Shown here: positions 37,285-47,284 of the stretch, one piece after another
Layout of the letters: the number at the start of each line of letters is the position of its first letter
Numbering within the stretch: the first letter of the stretch is position 1
From: Pseudomonas matsuisoli
GTDB lineage: Bacteria > Pseudomonadota > Gammaproteobacteria > Pseudomonadales > Pseudomonadaceae
Length of the DNA stretch: 64,000 nt
Reading direction: 5' to 3'
Assembly (NCBI RefSeq): GCF_014647635.1
Contig: NZ_BMPO01000007.1
Coordinates: 1 to 64,000, forward strand
The notes under the pieces: model-generated
Seen by the model: only the letters and a program-made list of their open reading frames with translations
Databases searched by the model: none
Told to the model about the DNA's origin: nothing
Program-made: the position numbers and the translations under genes

Positions 37285-38430
37285 ATGCAGATCTACAAAG
37301 TGGGCGGCGCCGTGCGCGACCGGCTGTTGGGCCGGCCTGTAACGGACATCGACTGGGTCGTCGTCGGCGCGAGCACAGAAGAAATGATCGCCCAAGGCTT
37401 CAAACCCGTAGGCGCTGATTTTCCGGTGTTTCTCCACCCTAGGAGCGGCGAGGAATACGCTCTCGCCCGCACAGAGCGTAAAAGCGGGCGCGGCTACGGC
37501 GGCTTCGTCTTCCACGCCAGCCCCGACGTGACACTCGAGCAGGACCTGATCCGCCGTGACCTGACTATCAACGCCATGGCCGAAGATGCCGAAGGCGAGG
37601 TGATCGACCCTTACGGAGGACGGGCTGATCTGGAAGCTCGTGTGCTTCGCCATGTATCGCCGGCATTCGCCGAAGATCCTTTGCGCGTGCTCCGGGTAGC
37701 CCGCTTTGCTGCACGCTACGCCCCGCTCGGTTTTCAGGTGGCCGACGACACCCTTGCCCTCATGCGCACCCTCGCCGAATCCGGAGAACTGGAAGCCCTT
37801 ACCGCGGAACGAAGCTGGAAAGAAATCTCCCGCGCGTTAATGGAAGCGCGACCCGACGTATTCATTTCGACGTTGCGGCGCTGCGGTGCATTGGAAAAAC
37901 TGCTGCCGGAGGTCGACGCGCTGCTTCACGTGAATGGCGACCACGTGCTGAACGTTCTCCAGCGCTGCGCGGACGAACAAACCGACCTGCCCATTCGCTG
38001 GGCATCGCTGCTTCGCAATGTAGCGGATTTGCCTGGCTGCAACATCGATACGATCGACACGCTGAATCGCCGCGGGAAAGTGCCCCGCGACTGCCAGGAG
38101 CTCTCGCGGCTGGTCGGCGAGTTCCACGGGCCCGCCGCCGCTGCAACGGCACTACCGCCCGCCGATCTCCTCGACATCCTGCAGCGGTTCGACGTTTATC
38201 GCCGACCGCAGCGCCTGGAGGACTTTCTTCAGGTCGAGCACATCAACGCGCAAGCTCTGGGCTCCAATTACCCGCAAACAGCCTATCTGCGCGGCGCCAC
38301 GAAGGCTGTTCGTGACGTGCAGCCGGCAGCGCTCATGGCAAAAGGGTTCAAAGGCGCAGCGCTCGGCGAAGCGTTAAGCGCTGCGCGGCTCGAGGCACTG
38401 GAAACGTTTAAACGCGAATATACGCAGTAG
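37285..38430 (+). CDS. cca: CCA tRNA nucleotidyltransferase
   Basis: Cca adds or repairs the 3' CCA of tRNAs. The class II nucleotidyltransferase head is intact: [21 protein letters not shown] and [10 protein letters not shown], then [15 protein letters not shown]. At 381 residues it is shorter than the roughly 410-residue multifunctional enzyme. The region expected to be the HD phosphohydrolase domain keeps a GDHVLNVLQ segment but lacks the usual HDLGKG motif. I therefore expect nucleotidyl transfer without the extra phosphatase activity. Confidence 0.93.
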   Translation: MQIYKVGGAVRDRLLGRPVTDIDWVVVGASTEEMIAQGFKPVGADFPVFLHPRSGEEYALARTERKSGRGYGGFVFHASPDVTLEQDLIRRDLTINAMAEDAEGEVIDPYGGRADLEARVLRHVSPAFAEDPLRVLRVARFAARYAPLGFQVADDTLALMRTLAESGELEALTAERSWKEISRALMEARPDVFISTLRRCGALEKLLPEVDALLHVNGDHVLNVLQRCADEQTDLPIRWASLLRNVADLPGCNIDTIDTLNRRGKVPRDCQELSRLVGEFHGPAAAATALPPADLLDILQRFDVYRRPQRLEDFLQVEHINAQALGSNYPQTAYLRGATKAVRDVQPAALMAKGFKGAALGEALSAARLEALETFKREYTQ

Positions 38431-38491
38431 GAACGCAAACGGTGGAAGCCGGACTTCACCCTACGGCGCTGTGTGAGCAGGCTTTGAACAT

Positions 38492-38580
38492 TGTGGGAGC
38501 GGGCCATGCCCGCGATTGGGGTCAGTTGAGTGAGGCCGTGGTGGGTGAAAAGCGCATCGCGGGCACTGCTCGCTCCCACA
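38492..38580. repeat. REP inverted repeat, TGTGGGAGCGGGC type
   Basis: TGTGGGAGCGGGCCATGCCC and the complementary GGGCACTGCTCGCTCCCACA face each other about 40 bp apart, between convergent cca and folK. A half copy of the same family lies at 19916-19941. Confidence 0.75.
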
Positions 38581-38648
38581 GATGCTGGAAGCTGCTCAGG
38601 TGGACGGCACTACGCCAAATGCTCGGTTCTCGAACTGATCATTCGTGA

Positions 38649-39185
38649 CTAGCGCGTCACAGACGCCCCAACCGCCAGCAACTCAGCCGACGTCAACGGC
38701 TCTCCTCGCCACTCGAACGCAACAGGCAGGAGCGATTGCGCAATCTCCGCATCTCGCCAGAGATCAGTCAGTGACTTCTCTGCGATGGGATGAACGTAGT
38801 CCGGCGCCAACAAGGACAACGGCCAAAGGACGAACGCGTTATGCAGAATCTCGGCACGGGGCAGCTTCAGACCATTGAAATCGCCTACGAGGTCATCATA
38901 GAGGAGGATATCGATGTCGAGCGGCAAGCCCTTGCGATCCGGCGCATAACGGCCGTTGTCCGCCTCGATATGCTTGAGTTGCAGGCTCAGCTCCGCCAGC
39001 GGTAGATCCGTGTAGGCCATGACCGCGAGATTGAAAAACGGGCCACTTTTGATCCCGACTGGCGCACTTTCAAAAACCGCCGAGCACCTTATTTCCCCCA
39101 GCAGCGCAGATAACGCCTCCAGCCCAGCCGTCAGATGCTTCTCACGCTCGACGTTCGAACCCAGCCCCAGATAAATCCGTTTCAC
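38649..39185 (-). CDS. folK: HPPK, 6-hydroxymethyl-dihydropterin pyrophosphokinase
   Basis: FolK transfers pyrophosphate from ATP to 6-hydroxymethyl-7,8-dihydropterin in folate synthesis. It opens with YLGLGSNVER, and the signature DRKGLPLDIDILLYDD is present with its metal-binding aspartates. The length of 178 residues is typical. It overlaps folB by 4 nt, so two consecutive folate enzymes are co-translated. Confidence 0.95.
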   Translation of the reverse strand: MKRIYLGLGSNVEREKHLTAGLEALSALLGEIRCSAVFESAPVGIKSGPFFNLAVMAYTDLPLAELSLQLKHIEADNGRYAPDRKGLPLDIDILLYDDLVGDFNGLKLPRAEILHNAFVLWPLSLLAPDYVHPIAEKSLTDLWRDAEIAQSLLPVAFEWRGEPLTSAELLAVGASVTR

Positions 39186-39535
39186 GCTTGGCCACGCTCG
39201 ATTTCAACGCCGACGCCGCGTGCCGCTGGCACGGCGCCCGGCTTGGTCACCTTGATCCGCAGCCAGCGAATCCCAAATTCGGCGATCAGACTTTCCGCCA
39301 GGCGTTCGGCGAACGTCTCCACCAATTGAAAACGCGCGGCCTCCGCAAACTGCTGAATTCGCTGGGAGGCGGTGGCGTAGTCGAGGGCTTTCGTCAGGTC
39401 ATCACCTTCTGCGGGCGCGCGGTTATCCCAAGCGAAGGCCAAATCCAGGATAAGGCACTGCCGAATGTTCCGCTCCCAATCGTAGGCGCCGATGACCGTG
39501 TCAACTTCCAGCCCTTCGATGAATACCTTGTCCAA
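39182..39535 (-). CDS. folB: Dihydroneopterin aldolase
   Basis: FolB converts dihydroneopterin to 6-hydroxymethyl-dihydropterin, the substrate of FolK. I place the start at a TTG codon preceded by GGGGAG, giving [20 protein letters not shown] (117 residues). The in-frame ATG further upstream would overlap the plsY start and add a non-conserved extension. The conserved [11 protein letters not shown] and the C-terminal lysine in RIKVTKPGA are present. Confidence 0.9.
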   Translation of the reverse strand: MDKVFIEGLEVDTVIGAYDWERNIRQCLILDLAFAWDNRAPAEGDDLTKALDYATASQRIQQFAEAARFQLVETFAERLAESLIAEFGIRWLRIKVTKPGAVPAARGVGVEIERGQA

Positions 39536-39606
39536 ACCGTTCTCCCCACACGCGACAGCTGCTGGAGCTGTCGCTAGAATCCAGGCATAAGCCCTGGATA
39601 ATTTCA

Positions 39607-40173
39607 ATGTACTGGCTGCTGCTTCCGCTCGCTTACTTGCTCGGATCCGTCTCGTTCGCCATCTTGCTGAGCCGGCGCACGGGATTGGATCTTCGCGCGA
39701 GCGGTTCCGGCAACCCCGGCGCGACCAACGTCCTGCGCTTGGCAGGGCGCAAACTCGCCTTGCTCACCCTGTGCGGTGACATCTGCAAAGGCCTTATCCC
39801 GGTTCTGGTTGCCAAGGGCCTCGGGCTCTCCTTAGGGCAGCAAGCCTGGATTGGCCTGGCTGCCTTCCTAGGCCATTTGTACCCACTCTACTTTCAATTC
39901 CGCGGCGGCAAGGGTGTCGCCACCGCAGCAGGCGTCATCACGGGCATCTGTTGGCCGGCGAGTGTACTGGCCACTGCAATATGGTCGATCACCTTCGCGC
40001 TCTCACGCACCAGCTCCATCGCCTCACTCGTCGCCGCGCCAGTCACGCTGCCGCTAATCGCCTGGTATGCGCCCACTGCGTTGATTCCCATGAGTGTGCT
40101 CGTGCTTCTGATCCTATGGCGCCATCGCCGTAACCTGAAAAGCCTTATTGCCGGCAGCGAGCATCACTTCTAG
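39607..40173 (+). CDS. plsY: Glycerol-3-phosphate acyltransferase PlsY
   Basis: PlsY is an inner-membrane enzyme that acylates glycerol-3-phosphate from acyl-phosphate, the first step of phospholipid synthesis in this system. Five or so hydrophobic segments and the three cytoplasmic motifs are visible: [32 protein letters not shown] and a C-terminal [12 protein letters not shown]. The length is 188 residues. It is divergent from folB. Confidence 0.95.
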   Translation: MYWLLLPLAYLLGSVSFAILLSRRTGLDLRASGSGNPGATNVLRLAGRKLALLTLCGDICKGLIPVLVAKGLGLSLGQQAWIGLAAFLGHLYPLYFQFRGGKGVATAAGVITGICWPASVLATAIWSITFALSRTSSIASLVAAPVTLPLIAWYAPTALIPMSVLVLLILWRHRRNLKSLIAGSEHHF

Positions 40174-40176
40174 CGC

Positions 40177-41205
40177 CTACACCGCAGGTAGCGTCTCCAT
40201 AGACCACCGTGCCTGAACGCCGATACCCGGTCCATCGGGCCGCTGCCCGGCGAGCAGTCGCTGGCACCCCGCGTAGGCGATCATCGCACCGTTGTCGGTG
40301 CAGAATTGTGGCCGCGCATAGAACACTTGCCCCTTGGCCTCTTGCAGCATCGCTTCAAGCGAGGTGCGTAACGACAGATTCGCGCTGACGCCGCCTGCAA
40401 TCACCAGATTCTTCAGGCCGGTCGCTTTCAGCGCGCGCCGGCATTTGATGACCAAAGTCTCGACCACCGCCTGCTGAAAGGCCAGCGCGATGTCGCTCCG
40501 GGTTGCCTCGCCGTCGTCGCCAGCCGCTTGGCACTTCTGCCACGTATTGAGCGCGAACGTTTTCAGGCCGCTGAAACTGAAATCGAGCCCCGGGCGATCG
40601 GTCATCGGCCGCGGGAAGACAAAGCGGCCTGGCGTCCCTTGCAAGGCCAGCCGCGCAATCTCCGGCCCACCGGGGTATCCTAATCCGAGCAGCTTCGCTG
40701 TTTTGTCGAACGCCTCGCCCGCCGCATCATCGACCGATTCGCCCAGCAACTCATAACGCCCGATTCCGTCGACCCGAACCAATTGCGTATGCCCGCCCGA
40801 CACCAGCAGCGCTACGAAAGGGAATGCAGGAGGCTGCGCTTCCAGCATGGGCGCGAGCAGGTGACCTTCCATGTGATGAACGCCCAGCGCCGGAACGTTC
40901 CAGCCGAACGCCAGAGCCTGCGCACACGAGGCACCCACCAGCAGGGCGCCAACCAAACCAGGGCCGGCGGTATAGGCGATCCCATCGATATCGGACGAAC
41001 GGACATTCGCCTCGCTCATGACCTGACGGATCAGCGGGATCATCCGCTTCACATGATCTCTGGACGCGAGTTCTGGGACTACGCCGCCATAAATACGGTG
41101 CAAATCAACCTGACTGAAGAGTGCGTCCGCCAGCAGGCCCCGCTCGCTGTCGTAGAGCGCGACGCCTGTTTCGTCGCAGGAGGTTTCCAGGCCTAGTACC
41201 AGCAT
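40177..41205 (-). CDS. tsaD: tRNA threonylcarbamoyladenosine transferase TsaD
   Basis: TsaD transfers the threonylcarbamoyl group to A37 of ANN-decoding tRNAs, including tRNA-Ile. The start [14 protein letters not shown] is standard, and HHMEGHL carries the iron-binding histidines. The length of 342 residues is normal; a longer upstream frame is spurious. It is divergent from rpsU, the arrangement usual in gammaproteobacteria. Confidence 0.96.
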   Translation of the reverse strand: MLVLGLETSCDETGVALYDSERGLLADALFSQVDLHRIYGGVVPELASRDHVKRMIPLIRQVMSEANVRSSDIDGIAYTAGPGLVGALLVGASCAQALAFGWNVPALGVHHMEGHLLAPMLEAQPPAFPFVALLVSGGHTQLVRVDGIGRYELLGESVDDAAGEAFDKTAKLLGLGYPGGPEIARLALQGTPGRFVFPRPMTDRPGLDFSFSGLKTFALNTWQKCQAAGDDGEATRSDIALAFQQAVVETLVIKCRRALKATGLKNLVIAGGVSANLSLRTSLEAMLQEAKGQVFYARPQFCTDNGAMIAYAGCQRLLAGQRPDGPGIGVQARWSMETLPAV

Positions 41206-41289
41206 TGGCGCGGCTACCCATAGGAAAAGGAGAAGGCGCGCATCATAATCGTGGGCACCTGCACCGACCAGTGGTTTTCGACGAACCCT

Positions 41290-41318
41290 TTGCATTCGGC
41301 CAGGCAAGGCGTTACTAT
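41290..41318 (+). promoter_or_regulatory. Candidate sigma-70 promoter for rpsU-dnaG-rpoD
   Basis: TTGCAT (41290-41295) and TACTAT (41313-41318) are spaced by 17 bp and lie about 85 bp before the rpsU start. The position suits the main promoter of the macromolecular-synthesis operon. Confidence 0.55.
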
Positions 41319-41404
41319 CCGCAACCCTTGAAAACTGACGTACTCCCAGAGCCGATTGCCGGGAATGCGTTGAACAACCCGGTAAAAGTGAAGGTACGAC
41401 CTGG

Positions 41405-41620
41405 ATGCCAGCCGTCAAAGTCAAAGAAAACGAGCCCTTCGACGTAGCCCTGCGTCGTTTCAAGCGTTCTTGCGAAAAAGCCGGTGTTCTGGCTGAAGTT
41501 CGCAGCCGCGAATTCTACGAAAAGCCGACCGCTGAGCGTAAGCGCAAAGCTGCTGCTGCAGTTAAGCGTCACGCTAAGAAGGTCCAGCGCGAACAGCGCC
41601 GTCGCGAGCGTCTGTACTGA
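41405..41620 (+). CDS. rpsU: 30S ribosomal protein S21
   Basis: This 71-residue, very basic ribosomal protein of the small subunit helps base-pairing between 16S rRNA and the mRNA Shine-Dalgarno sequence. The sequence ([20 protein letters not shown] onward, ending in [10 protein letters not shown]) is characteristic. It heads the rpsU-dnaG-rpoD operon, and a terminator separates it from dnaG, allowing higher S21 expression. Confidence 0.98.
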   Translation: MPAVKVKENEPFDVALRRFKRSCEKAGVLAEVRSREFYEKPTAERKRKAAAAVKRHAKKVQREQRRRERLY

Positions 41621-41650
41621 GTTCTACTCGGAACACGCTCTCGTGACACG

Positions 41651-41679
41651 AAGCCCGGCCTAGCCGGGCTTCTGCTTTT
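41651..41679 (+). terminator. Intrinsic terminator after rpsU
   Basis: A 9-bp stem AAGCCCGGC/GCCGGGCTT with a 3-nt loop is followed by a short T-rich tract (TCTGCTTTT). Partial termination here is the known way S21 is made in excess over DnaG and RpoD. Confidence 0.8.
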
Positions 41680-41775
41680 GCAACAAAACTTCCTGTTCTG
41701 TATTGCCGCCTCTGGCTAAATAGGCAAAGTCACTCTGCTGCATCGCCGTTTGCCCATTCACCCGCTGGGGCCAAT

Positions 41776-43725
41776 ATGGCTGGCCTGATCCCGCAAAGCT
41801 TTATCGATGACTTACTGAGCCGCACCGACATCGTCGATGTGGTGAGTTCGCGCATCCAACTGAAAAAAGCGGGAAAGAATTTCACAGCGCGCTGCCCTTT
41901 CCATAACGAAAAGACGCCCTCCTTCAGCGTCAGCCCCGACAAGCAGTTCTACTACTGCTTTGGCTGCGGCGCCGGGGGTAATGCGCTTGGCTTCGTCATG
42001 GATCACGATCATCTGGACTTCCCCCAAGCGGTCGAGGATCTTGCGAAGCGCGTCGGCATGGAAGTTCCCCGGGAAGAGGGCCGCAGCAACAAGCCTCGGC
42101 AACCGGTCGACTCGCCGCTCTATCCGCTACTCGATGCTGCCGCTGGGTACTATCGACAGGCGCTGAAACAGCACCCGACGCGTAAGGCCGCGGTGGAATA
42201 TTTGAAAGGCCGCGGCCTGTCCGGCGAAATCGCCCGCGACTTCGGTCTTGGCTTCGCGCCGCCCGGATGGGACAACCTGCTCAAACAGTTCGGCAGCGAT
42301 ACGTTGCAGCAAAAAGCAATGATCGATGCCGGCCTACTGATCGAGAACGCCGAAACCGGCAAGCGTTATGACCGCTTTCGTGACCGCGTGATGTTCCCCA
42401 TCCGCGACAGCCGAGGCCGAGTCATCGCGTTCGGCGGCCGTGTCCTTGGCGACGACAAGCCGAAATACCTGAACTCGCCAGAGACCGCTGTCTTTCATAA
42501 AGGGCAGGAACTCTACGGTTTGTACGAAGCACGTCGACACAACCGTGACCTAGACGAGATCATGGTCGTCGAAGGCTACATGGATGTCATTGCGCTGGCG
42601 CAACAAGGCCTGCGTAACGCCGTGGCCACCCTAGGCACCGCAACCAGCGAAGAGCACCTGAAACGACTCTTCCGGATCGTCCCCAGCGTGTTGTTCTGCT
42701 TCGACGGAGACCAGGCGGGTCGGAATGCGGCTTGGCGCGCCCTGGAGTCGACACTGACGAGTTTGCAGGACGGACGCCGCGCGCGCTTCCTGTTTCTACC
42801 CGAAGGGGAAGACCCGGACAGCCTGGTACGGCGCGAAGGACAGGATGCCTTCCGAGCGAGGATCGTCCAGCAGGCCCAGCCGCTGGCGGACTACTTTTTC
42901 GAGCAGCTTTCCGAAGAAGCGGACCCGCGTTCGCTCGAAGGCAAAGCGCACTTAGCAACACTGGCCGCACCACTTATCGAAAAGATTCCCGGTGCCAACC
43001 TGCGCGCCTTGATGCGACAGCGACTAAAGGACATTACCGGGCTCAGCGGCGAATCGCTGGAAAACCAAGCGCAGCGATCAAATACGGCAGCGGCGCCCGC
43101 TGAAGATTACGGCGTCATTTATGACGAGGATCAATACGCGCCTAGCTACGAGCATTACGCTACGGAAGCGCCAGCGACCGCGTACGGGGAACCCGTAAGG
43201 AAAAAGAAAACCGAATGGAAAGGTGACGGGCGGAATTACAAAGGCAAACGGGATGGCAAGTACTTCAGGCCGCCCCCGCGCACAGAGGTTGCCGTCGAAT
43301 CGCCTAACCTTACCGCTCTACGAACACTGCTCCATCATCCCGAGCTTGCAGGGAAGGTAGAAAATGCCAGCGTAATCGCTGGAGAAAACGACACATATGC
43401 ACAATTGCTTGTTGCACTGCTGGAAGCGGTGCAGAAGAACCCATCGTTACGTGCCGTACAGCTGCTTGCTCGCTGGCACGGCACCGAACAGGGCAAATTG
43501 CTGCGTGCATTGGCCGATAAAGAATGGCTGATCCGCGCCGACAACCTTGAACAGCAGTTTTTCGACACCATAACTAGGTTATCCGCGCGCCAACGCGAGA
43601 AAAACCTCGAATACCTGCTACTAAAAGCACGTCAAAGCGAACTGAGCGCAGAAGAAAAGGACCAACTACGAGCATTGCTCGACCGCAACGGCTCTGCCGC
43701 TCCTCCGACCTCATCTGGCGCCTGA
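41776..43725 (+). CDS. dnaG: DNA primase
   Basis: DnaG synthesises RNA primers at the replication fork. The N-terminal CHC2-type zinc finger (ARCPFHNEKTPSF...YYCFGCGAGG) lies at residues 37-66. The RNA polymerase core has the TOPRIM motif VVEGYMDVIAL and downstream DGDQAGRNA. The C-terminal DnaB-interacting domain follows a low-complexity, Lys-rich linker (about residues 475-500). The length is 649 residues. Confidence 0.97.
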   Translation: MAGLIPQSFIDDLLSRTDIVDVVSSRIQLKKAGKNFTARCPFHNEKTPSFSVSPDKQFYYCFGCGAGGNALGFVMDHDHLDFPQAVEDLAKRVGMEVPREEGRSNKPRQPVDSPLYPLLDAAAGYYRQALKQHPTRKAAVEYLKGRGLSGEIARDFGLGFAPPGWDNLLKQFGSDTLQQKAMIDAGLLIENAETGKRYDRFRDRVMFPIRDSRGRVIAFGGRVLGDDKPKYLNSPETAVFHKGQELYGLYEARRHNRDLDEIMVVEGYMDVIALAQQGLRNAVATLGTATSEEHLKRLFRIVPSVLFCFDGDQAGRNAAWRALESTLTSLQDGRRARFLFLPEGEDPDSLVRREGQDAFRARIVQQAQPLADYFFEQLSEEADPRSLEGKAHLATLAAPLIEKIPGANLRALMRQRLKDITGLSGESLENQAQRSNTAAAPAEDYGVIYDEDQYAPSYEHYATEAPATAYGEPVRKKKTEWKGDGRNYKGKRDGKYFRPPPRTEVAVESPNLTALRTLLHHPELAGKVENASVIAGENDTYAQLLVALLEAVQKNPSLRAVQLLARWHGTEQGKLLRALADKEWLIRADNLEQQFFDTITRLSARQREKNLEYLLLKARQSELSAEEKDQLRALLDRNGSAAPPTSSGA

Positions 43726-43792
43726 GGTCCTCTTTCAGCTATAATGCGCGGCTTATTTTCAGCCCGCCAAGACCTTAAGTGGATAGGGTGTT

Positions 43793-45649
<1,857 letters not shown>

Positions 45650-45675
45650 TCGAGCGACACGATCCACGAGAAGCC

Positions 45676-45705
45676 AAGCCCCGGTACCCGCCGGGGCTTC
45701 TTGTT
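45676..45705 (+). terminator. Intrinsic terminator after rpoD
   Basis: The stem AAGCCCCGG/CCGGGGCTT is followed by CTTGTTT. It ends the rpsU-dnaG-rpoD transcript. Confidence 0.8.
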
Positions 45706-45817
45706 TACGGGTCAAATTTGTCAGGAACGGTTAGATATCTGCAGAAGCCAACATAGGGTGTTTAGTTTGCCGGTAACCGGGTTTGATCGAGCACGTCATA
45801 CGGCCTAACCATCCTCA

Positions 45818-45890
45818 ATCGCCCATGAATGGGCTCCTACAACAAATCCTGCCCGACGCGATCCTTGTAGGAGCCCACTTGTGGGCGATC
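45818..45890. repeat. REP pair, GGAGCCCA type
   Basis: ATCGCCCATGAATGGGCTCC and GGAGCCCACTTGTGGGCGAT form two divergent hairpins like those after glpE. They mark the end of the core segment. Apart from the rpoD terminator, these repeats and the downstream tRNA promoter, I see nothing in the 485-bp interval 45650-46134. Confidence 0.75.
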
Positions 45891-46090
45891 AAAGTCCGAC
45901 TAAACAACGGCATCGCAACCCGCTAACCACGACTGCCCCACCGTTAACCGCAAGCGACCCAATCACCAGTGACAAAGCGGCGAATGATGGATTGCGCGAC
46001 TACATTGCTAATCCACCCTACATGCCCTTCGTTCCTGGGCGTTCGCGAAGAACGTTTGTTTCCATCCAATAGCTCATGTGATTCAACCGG

Positions 46091-46119
46091 TTGGCGCACC
46101 GCCCTCCCCTCGGTATACT
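46091..46119 (+). promoter_or_regulatory. tRNA promoter
   Basis: TTGGCG (46091-46096) and TATACT (46114-46119) are spaced by 17 bp and followed by a GC-rich discriminator (CCGCC). The predicted start lies a few bases before the tRNA-like sequence. It would transcribe both tRNA sequences up to the terminator at 46588-46613. Confidence 0.65.
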
Positions 46120-46134
46120 CCGCCATCCTTCTGA

Positions 46135-46191
46135 GGGCCTATAGCTCAGTTGGTTAGAGCAGAGGACTCATAATCCTTTGGTCCACGGTTC
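46135..46191 (+). pseudogene. tRNA-Ile(CAU) gene truncated in the T arm
   Basis: The acceptor 5' strand (GGGCCTA), D arm (AGCTCAGTTGGTTAGAGC), anticodon arm (AGGACTCATAATCCT, CAT anticodon) and the first T-stem strand with GGTTC are all intact. The sequence then departs from any tRNA, and no TAGGCCC acceptor complement follows. Instead the T-stem strand CCACGGTTC can pair with GGACCGTTGG (46222-46231), enclosing a UUCG-capped inner hairpin. This looks like a recombination or insertion scar at a classic integrase target site. Confidence 0.75.
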
Positions 46192-46253
46192 TTATGTGGT
46201 ACGCACTTCGGTGTGGTATTTGGACCGTTGGTTGGTGGTGTCATGATTCATTT

Positions 46254-46576
46254 GGGCCTCTAGCTCATGTTGGTTAGAGCAGCGGACTTAAGGCGAGAGA
46301 CCTAAACCCCAAATGGGGCATGGTGGATCGCGGATGGGTTGCCCTGGGTAAGTTCACTCTGCCCAGAGGTAGAATCGCTCAAATTCGGGGAAACCTCTGC
46401 TTCGGCGTGGCAATCCCGAGCCAAGCCTTACAGTAAATGTGAGGAAGGTGTAGAGACTGTACGGGTGAGCCGAAAGGTAAGAGACAGTCCAGACCACAAA
46501 CCCGAAAGGGGCAGCGAAAGTTGTAGTGGCAAGCATAATCCGTTGGTGCCCGGTTCGACTCCGGGGGGGCCCACCA
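46254..46576 (+). tRNA. tRNA-Ile(CAU) interrupted by a group I intron
   Basis: The 5' exon (46254 to about 46289) has acceptor GGGCCTC, a D arm with one extra base and AGCGGACT of the anticodon stem. The 3' exon (from 46534) supplies CATAATCCG, a T arm CCCGG/CCGGG, the acceptor complement GGGGCCC and an encoded CCA end. Joining the exons restores a CAU anticodon loop. The cloverleaf fits tRNA-Ile2, whose C34 is modified to lysidine by TilS, rather than initiator tRNA. The broken copy lies 62 bp upstream under the same promoter. Confidence 0.8.
46290..46533 (+). ncRNA. Group I self-splicing intron in the tRNA anticodon loop
   Basis: All core elements are readable. P1 pairs exon GGACUU with GAGACC and puts a U-G wobble at the splice site (one A-A mismatch). 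A P2-like CCCC/GGGG hairpin follows. The P/Q strands are AAAUUCGGGGAAACC and CAAUCCCGAGCCAAG. The R/S (P7) strands are GUAGAGACUGU and ACAGUCC. P9 is CCCGAAAGGG, and the intron ends in G. The core closely resembles the Azoarcus tRNA-Ile and cyanobacterial tRNA-Leu introns. It is about 244 nt and encodes no protein. The exact 5' site is uncertain by one base, because P1 predicts an 8-nt spliced loop. Confidence 0.85.
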
Positions 46577-46587
46577 TATAGAAGAGA

Positions 46588-46613
46588 CCGCATCTATGAT
46601 GCGGTTTTTTTTT
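46588..46613 (+). terminator. Strong intrinsic terminator after the tRNA
   Basis: CCGCAT/ATGCGG stem with a 5-nt loop followed by nine T residues, 11 bp after the CCA end. It defines a tRNA-only transcription unit. Confidence 0.9.
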
Positions 46614-47186
46614 GCACACTAACTCGATCGGCAATCTCAAAATCATGGCCAACTGGTCTGTCCCGGACCTGGTGGAGTACGAATAACTGGGCACGATGCA
46701 ATGCAGCAGGAGTGGAGCCTAGTAATCATAGGCGGGGTATTCGCAAGCGCAATCCGAGTACAGCAGCACCTGAGTCAATAGTTGGCGGCGCGCATCATGC
46801 GCCGACCGCATGCCATAAGGCTTTGCGCGATTTTCACGTAGCGGTTTCCATGCTTTGCAACAGCGAACTCCTTCAGCGAAAGAGATGGCGTATCGGGCGC
46901 CTGAGCAAGGCGATCCATGCCATACCTAACTAAGGATGGCTCAAGGCTGGCCGTCGTGCTTTCTGAGTCCCGCGCCGTCGTCAAGCGGGCGATGCAAAAC
47001 TAAACGCAGCAGCCCCTGGTACATGCAGCCGCAAGGAATGACTGCCCCCAAATACATGTACAGTACGCTTGTGGTTTTTTGAGATATTTGCCGACTGTGC
47101 ATCTACGAATCTGCACAAAGGACGCGCCAATGACGGTGTTCCGAGTAGGCCGAATAAGGGGCTGCTGGGCGATTTTAGGACATGTG
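46614..47186. other. Non-coding stretch at the start of the accessory region
   Basis: No open frame here looks protein-like. A 13-nt match to the insertion-sequence end found elsewhere (TGGTCTGTCCCGG) begins at 46654, but it is too short to prove a remnant. The sequence TACATGTACAGTA (47053-47065) contains half of a LexA-like site but not a full one. Confidence 0.4.
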
Positions 47187-47235
47187 TATAATCACTCTAT
47201 AGTTGGTCTATAGTCGCTCTATAATTCCCTATAAT
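47187..47235 (+). promoter_or_regulatory. Five tandem -10-like hexamers at helical spacing
   Basis: TATAAT, TATAGT, TATAGT, TATAAT and TATAAT begin at 47187, 47198, 47209, 47220 and 47230, giving spacings of 11, 11, 11 and 10 bp. Four of the five are preceded by C. The array could be overlapping promoters or a set of operator sites on one face of the helix. Downstream in the same direction are only a short tRNA-like fragment and the 3' end of umuC. Confidence 0.6.
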
Positions 47236-47266
47236 TGTGCTAAGTGGAGCCTGCACGGCCGTCCAA

Positions 47267-47284
47267 GGCTAGTAGCTCAGTTGG
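47267..47284 (+). pseudogene. tRNA 5'-end-like fragment
   Basis: GGCTAGTAGCTCAGTTGG looks like an acceptor strand plus D arm and shares TAGCTCAGTTGG with the tRNA-Ile copy at 46135. It overlaps the umuC stop codon and then loses tRNA character. It may be an attachment-site remnant of the element carrying umuDC, but 12 shared bases of a universally conserved arm are weak evidence. Confidence 0.35.

Noticed and set aside
46654-46682. A third copy of the insertion-sequence end (TGGTCTGTCCCGG).
   Set aside because: Only 13 consecutive bases match the 55065 terminus before the sequences drift apart, so I could not separate it from chance.
47040-47070. A second LexA box around TACATGTACAGTA.
   Set aside because: Only one CTGT half-site is present; the ACAG partner at the right spacing is missing.
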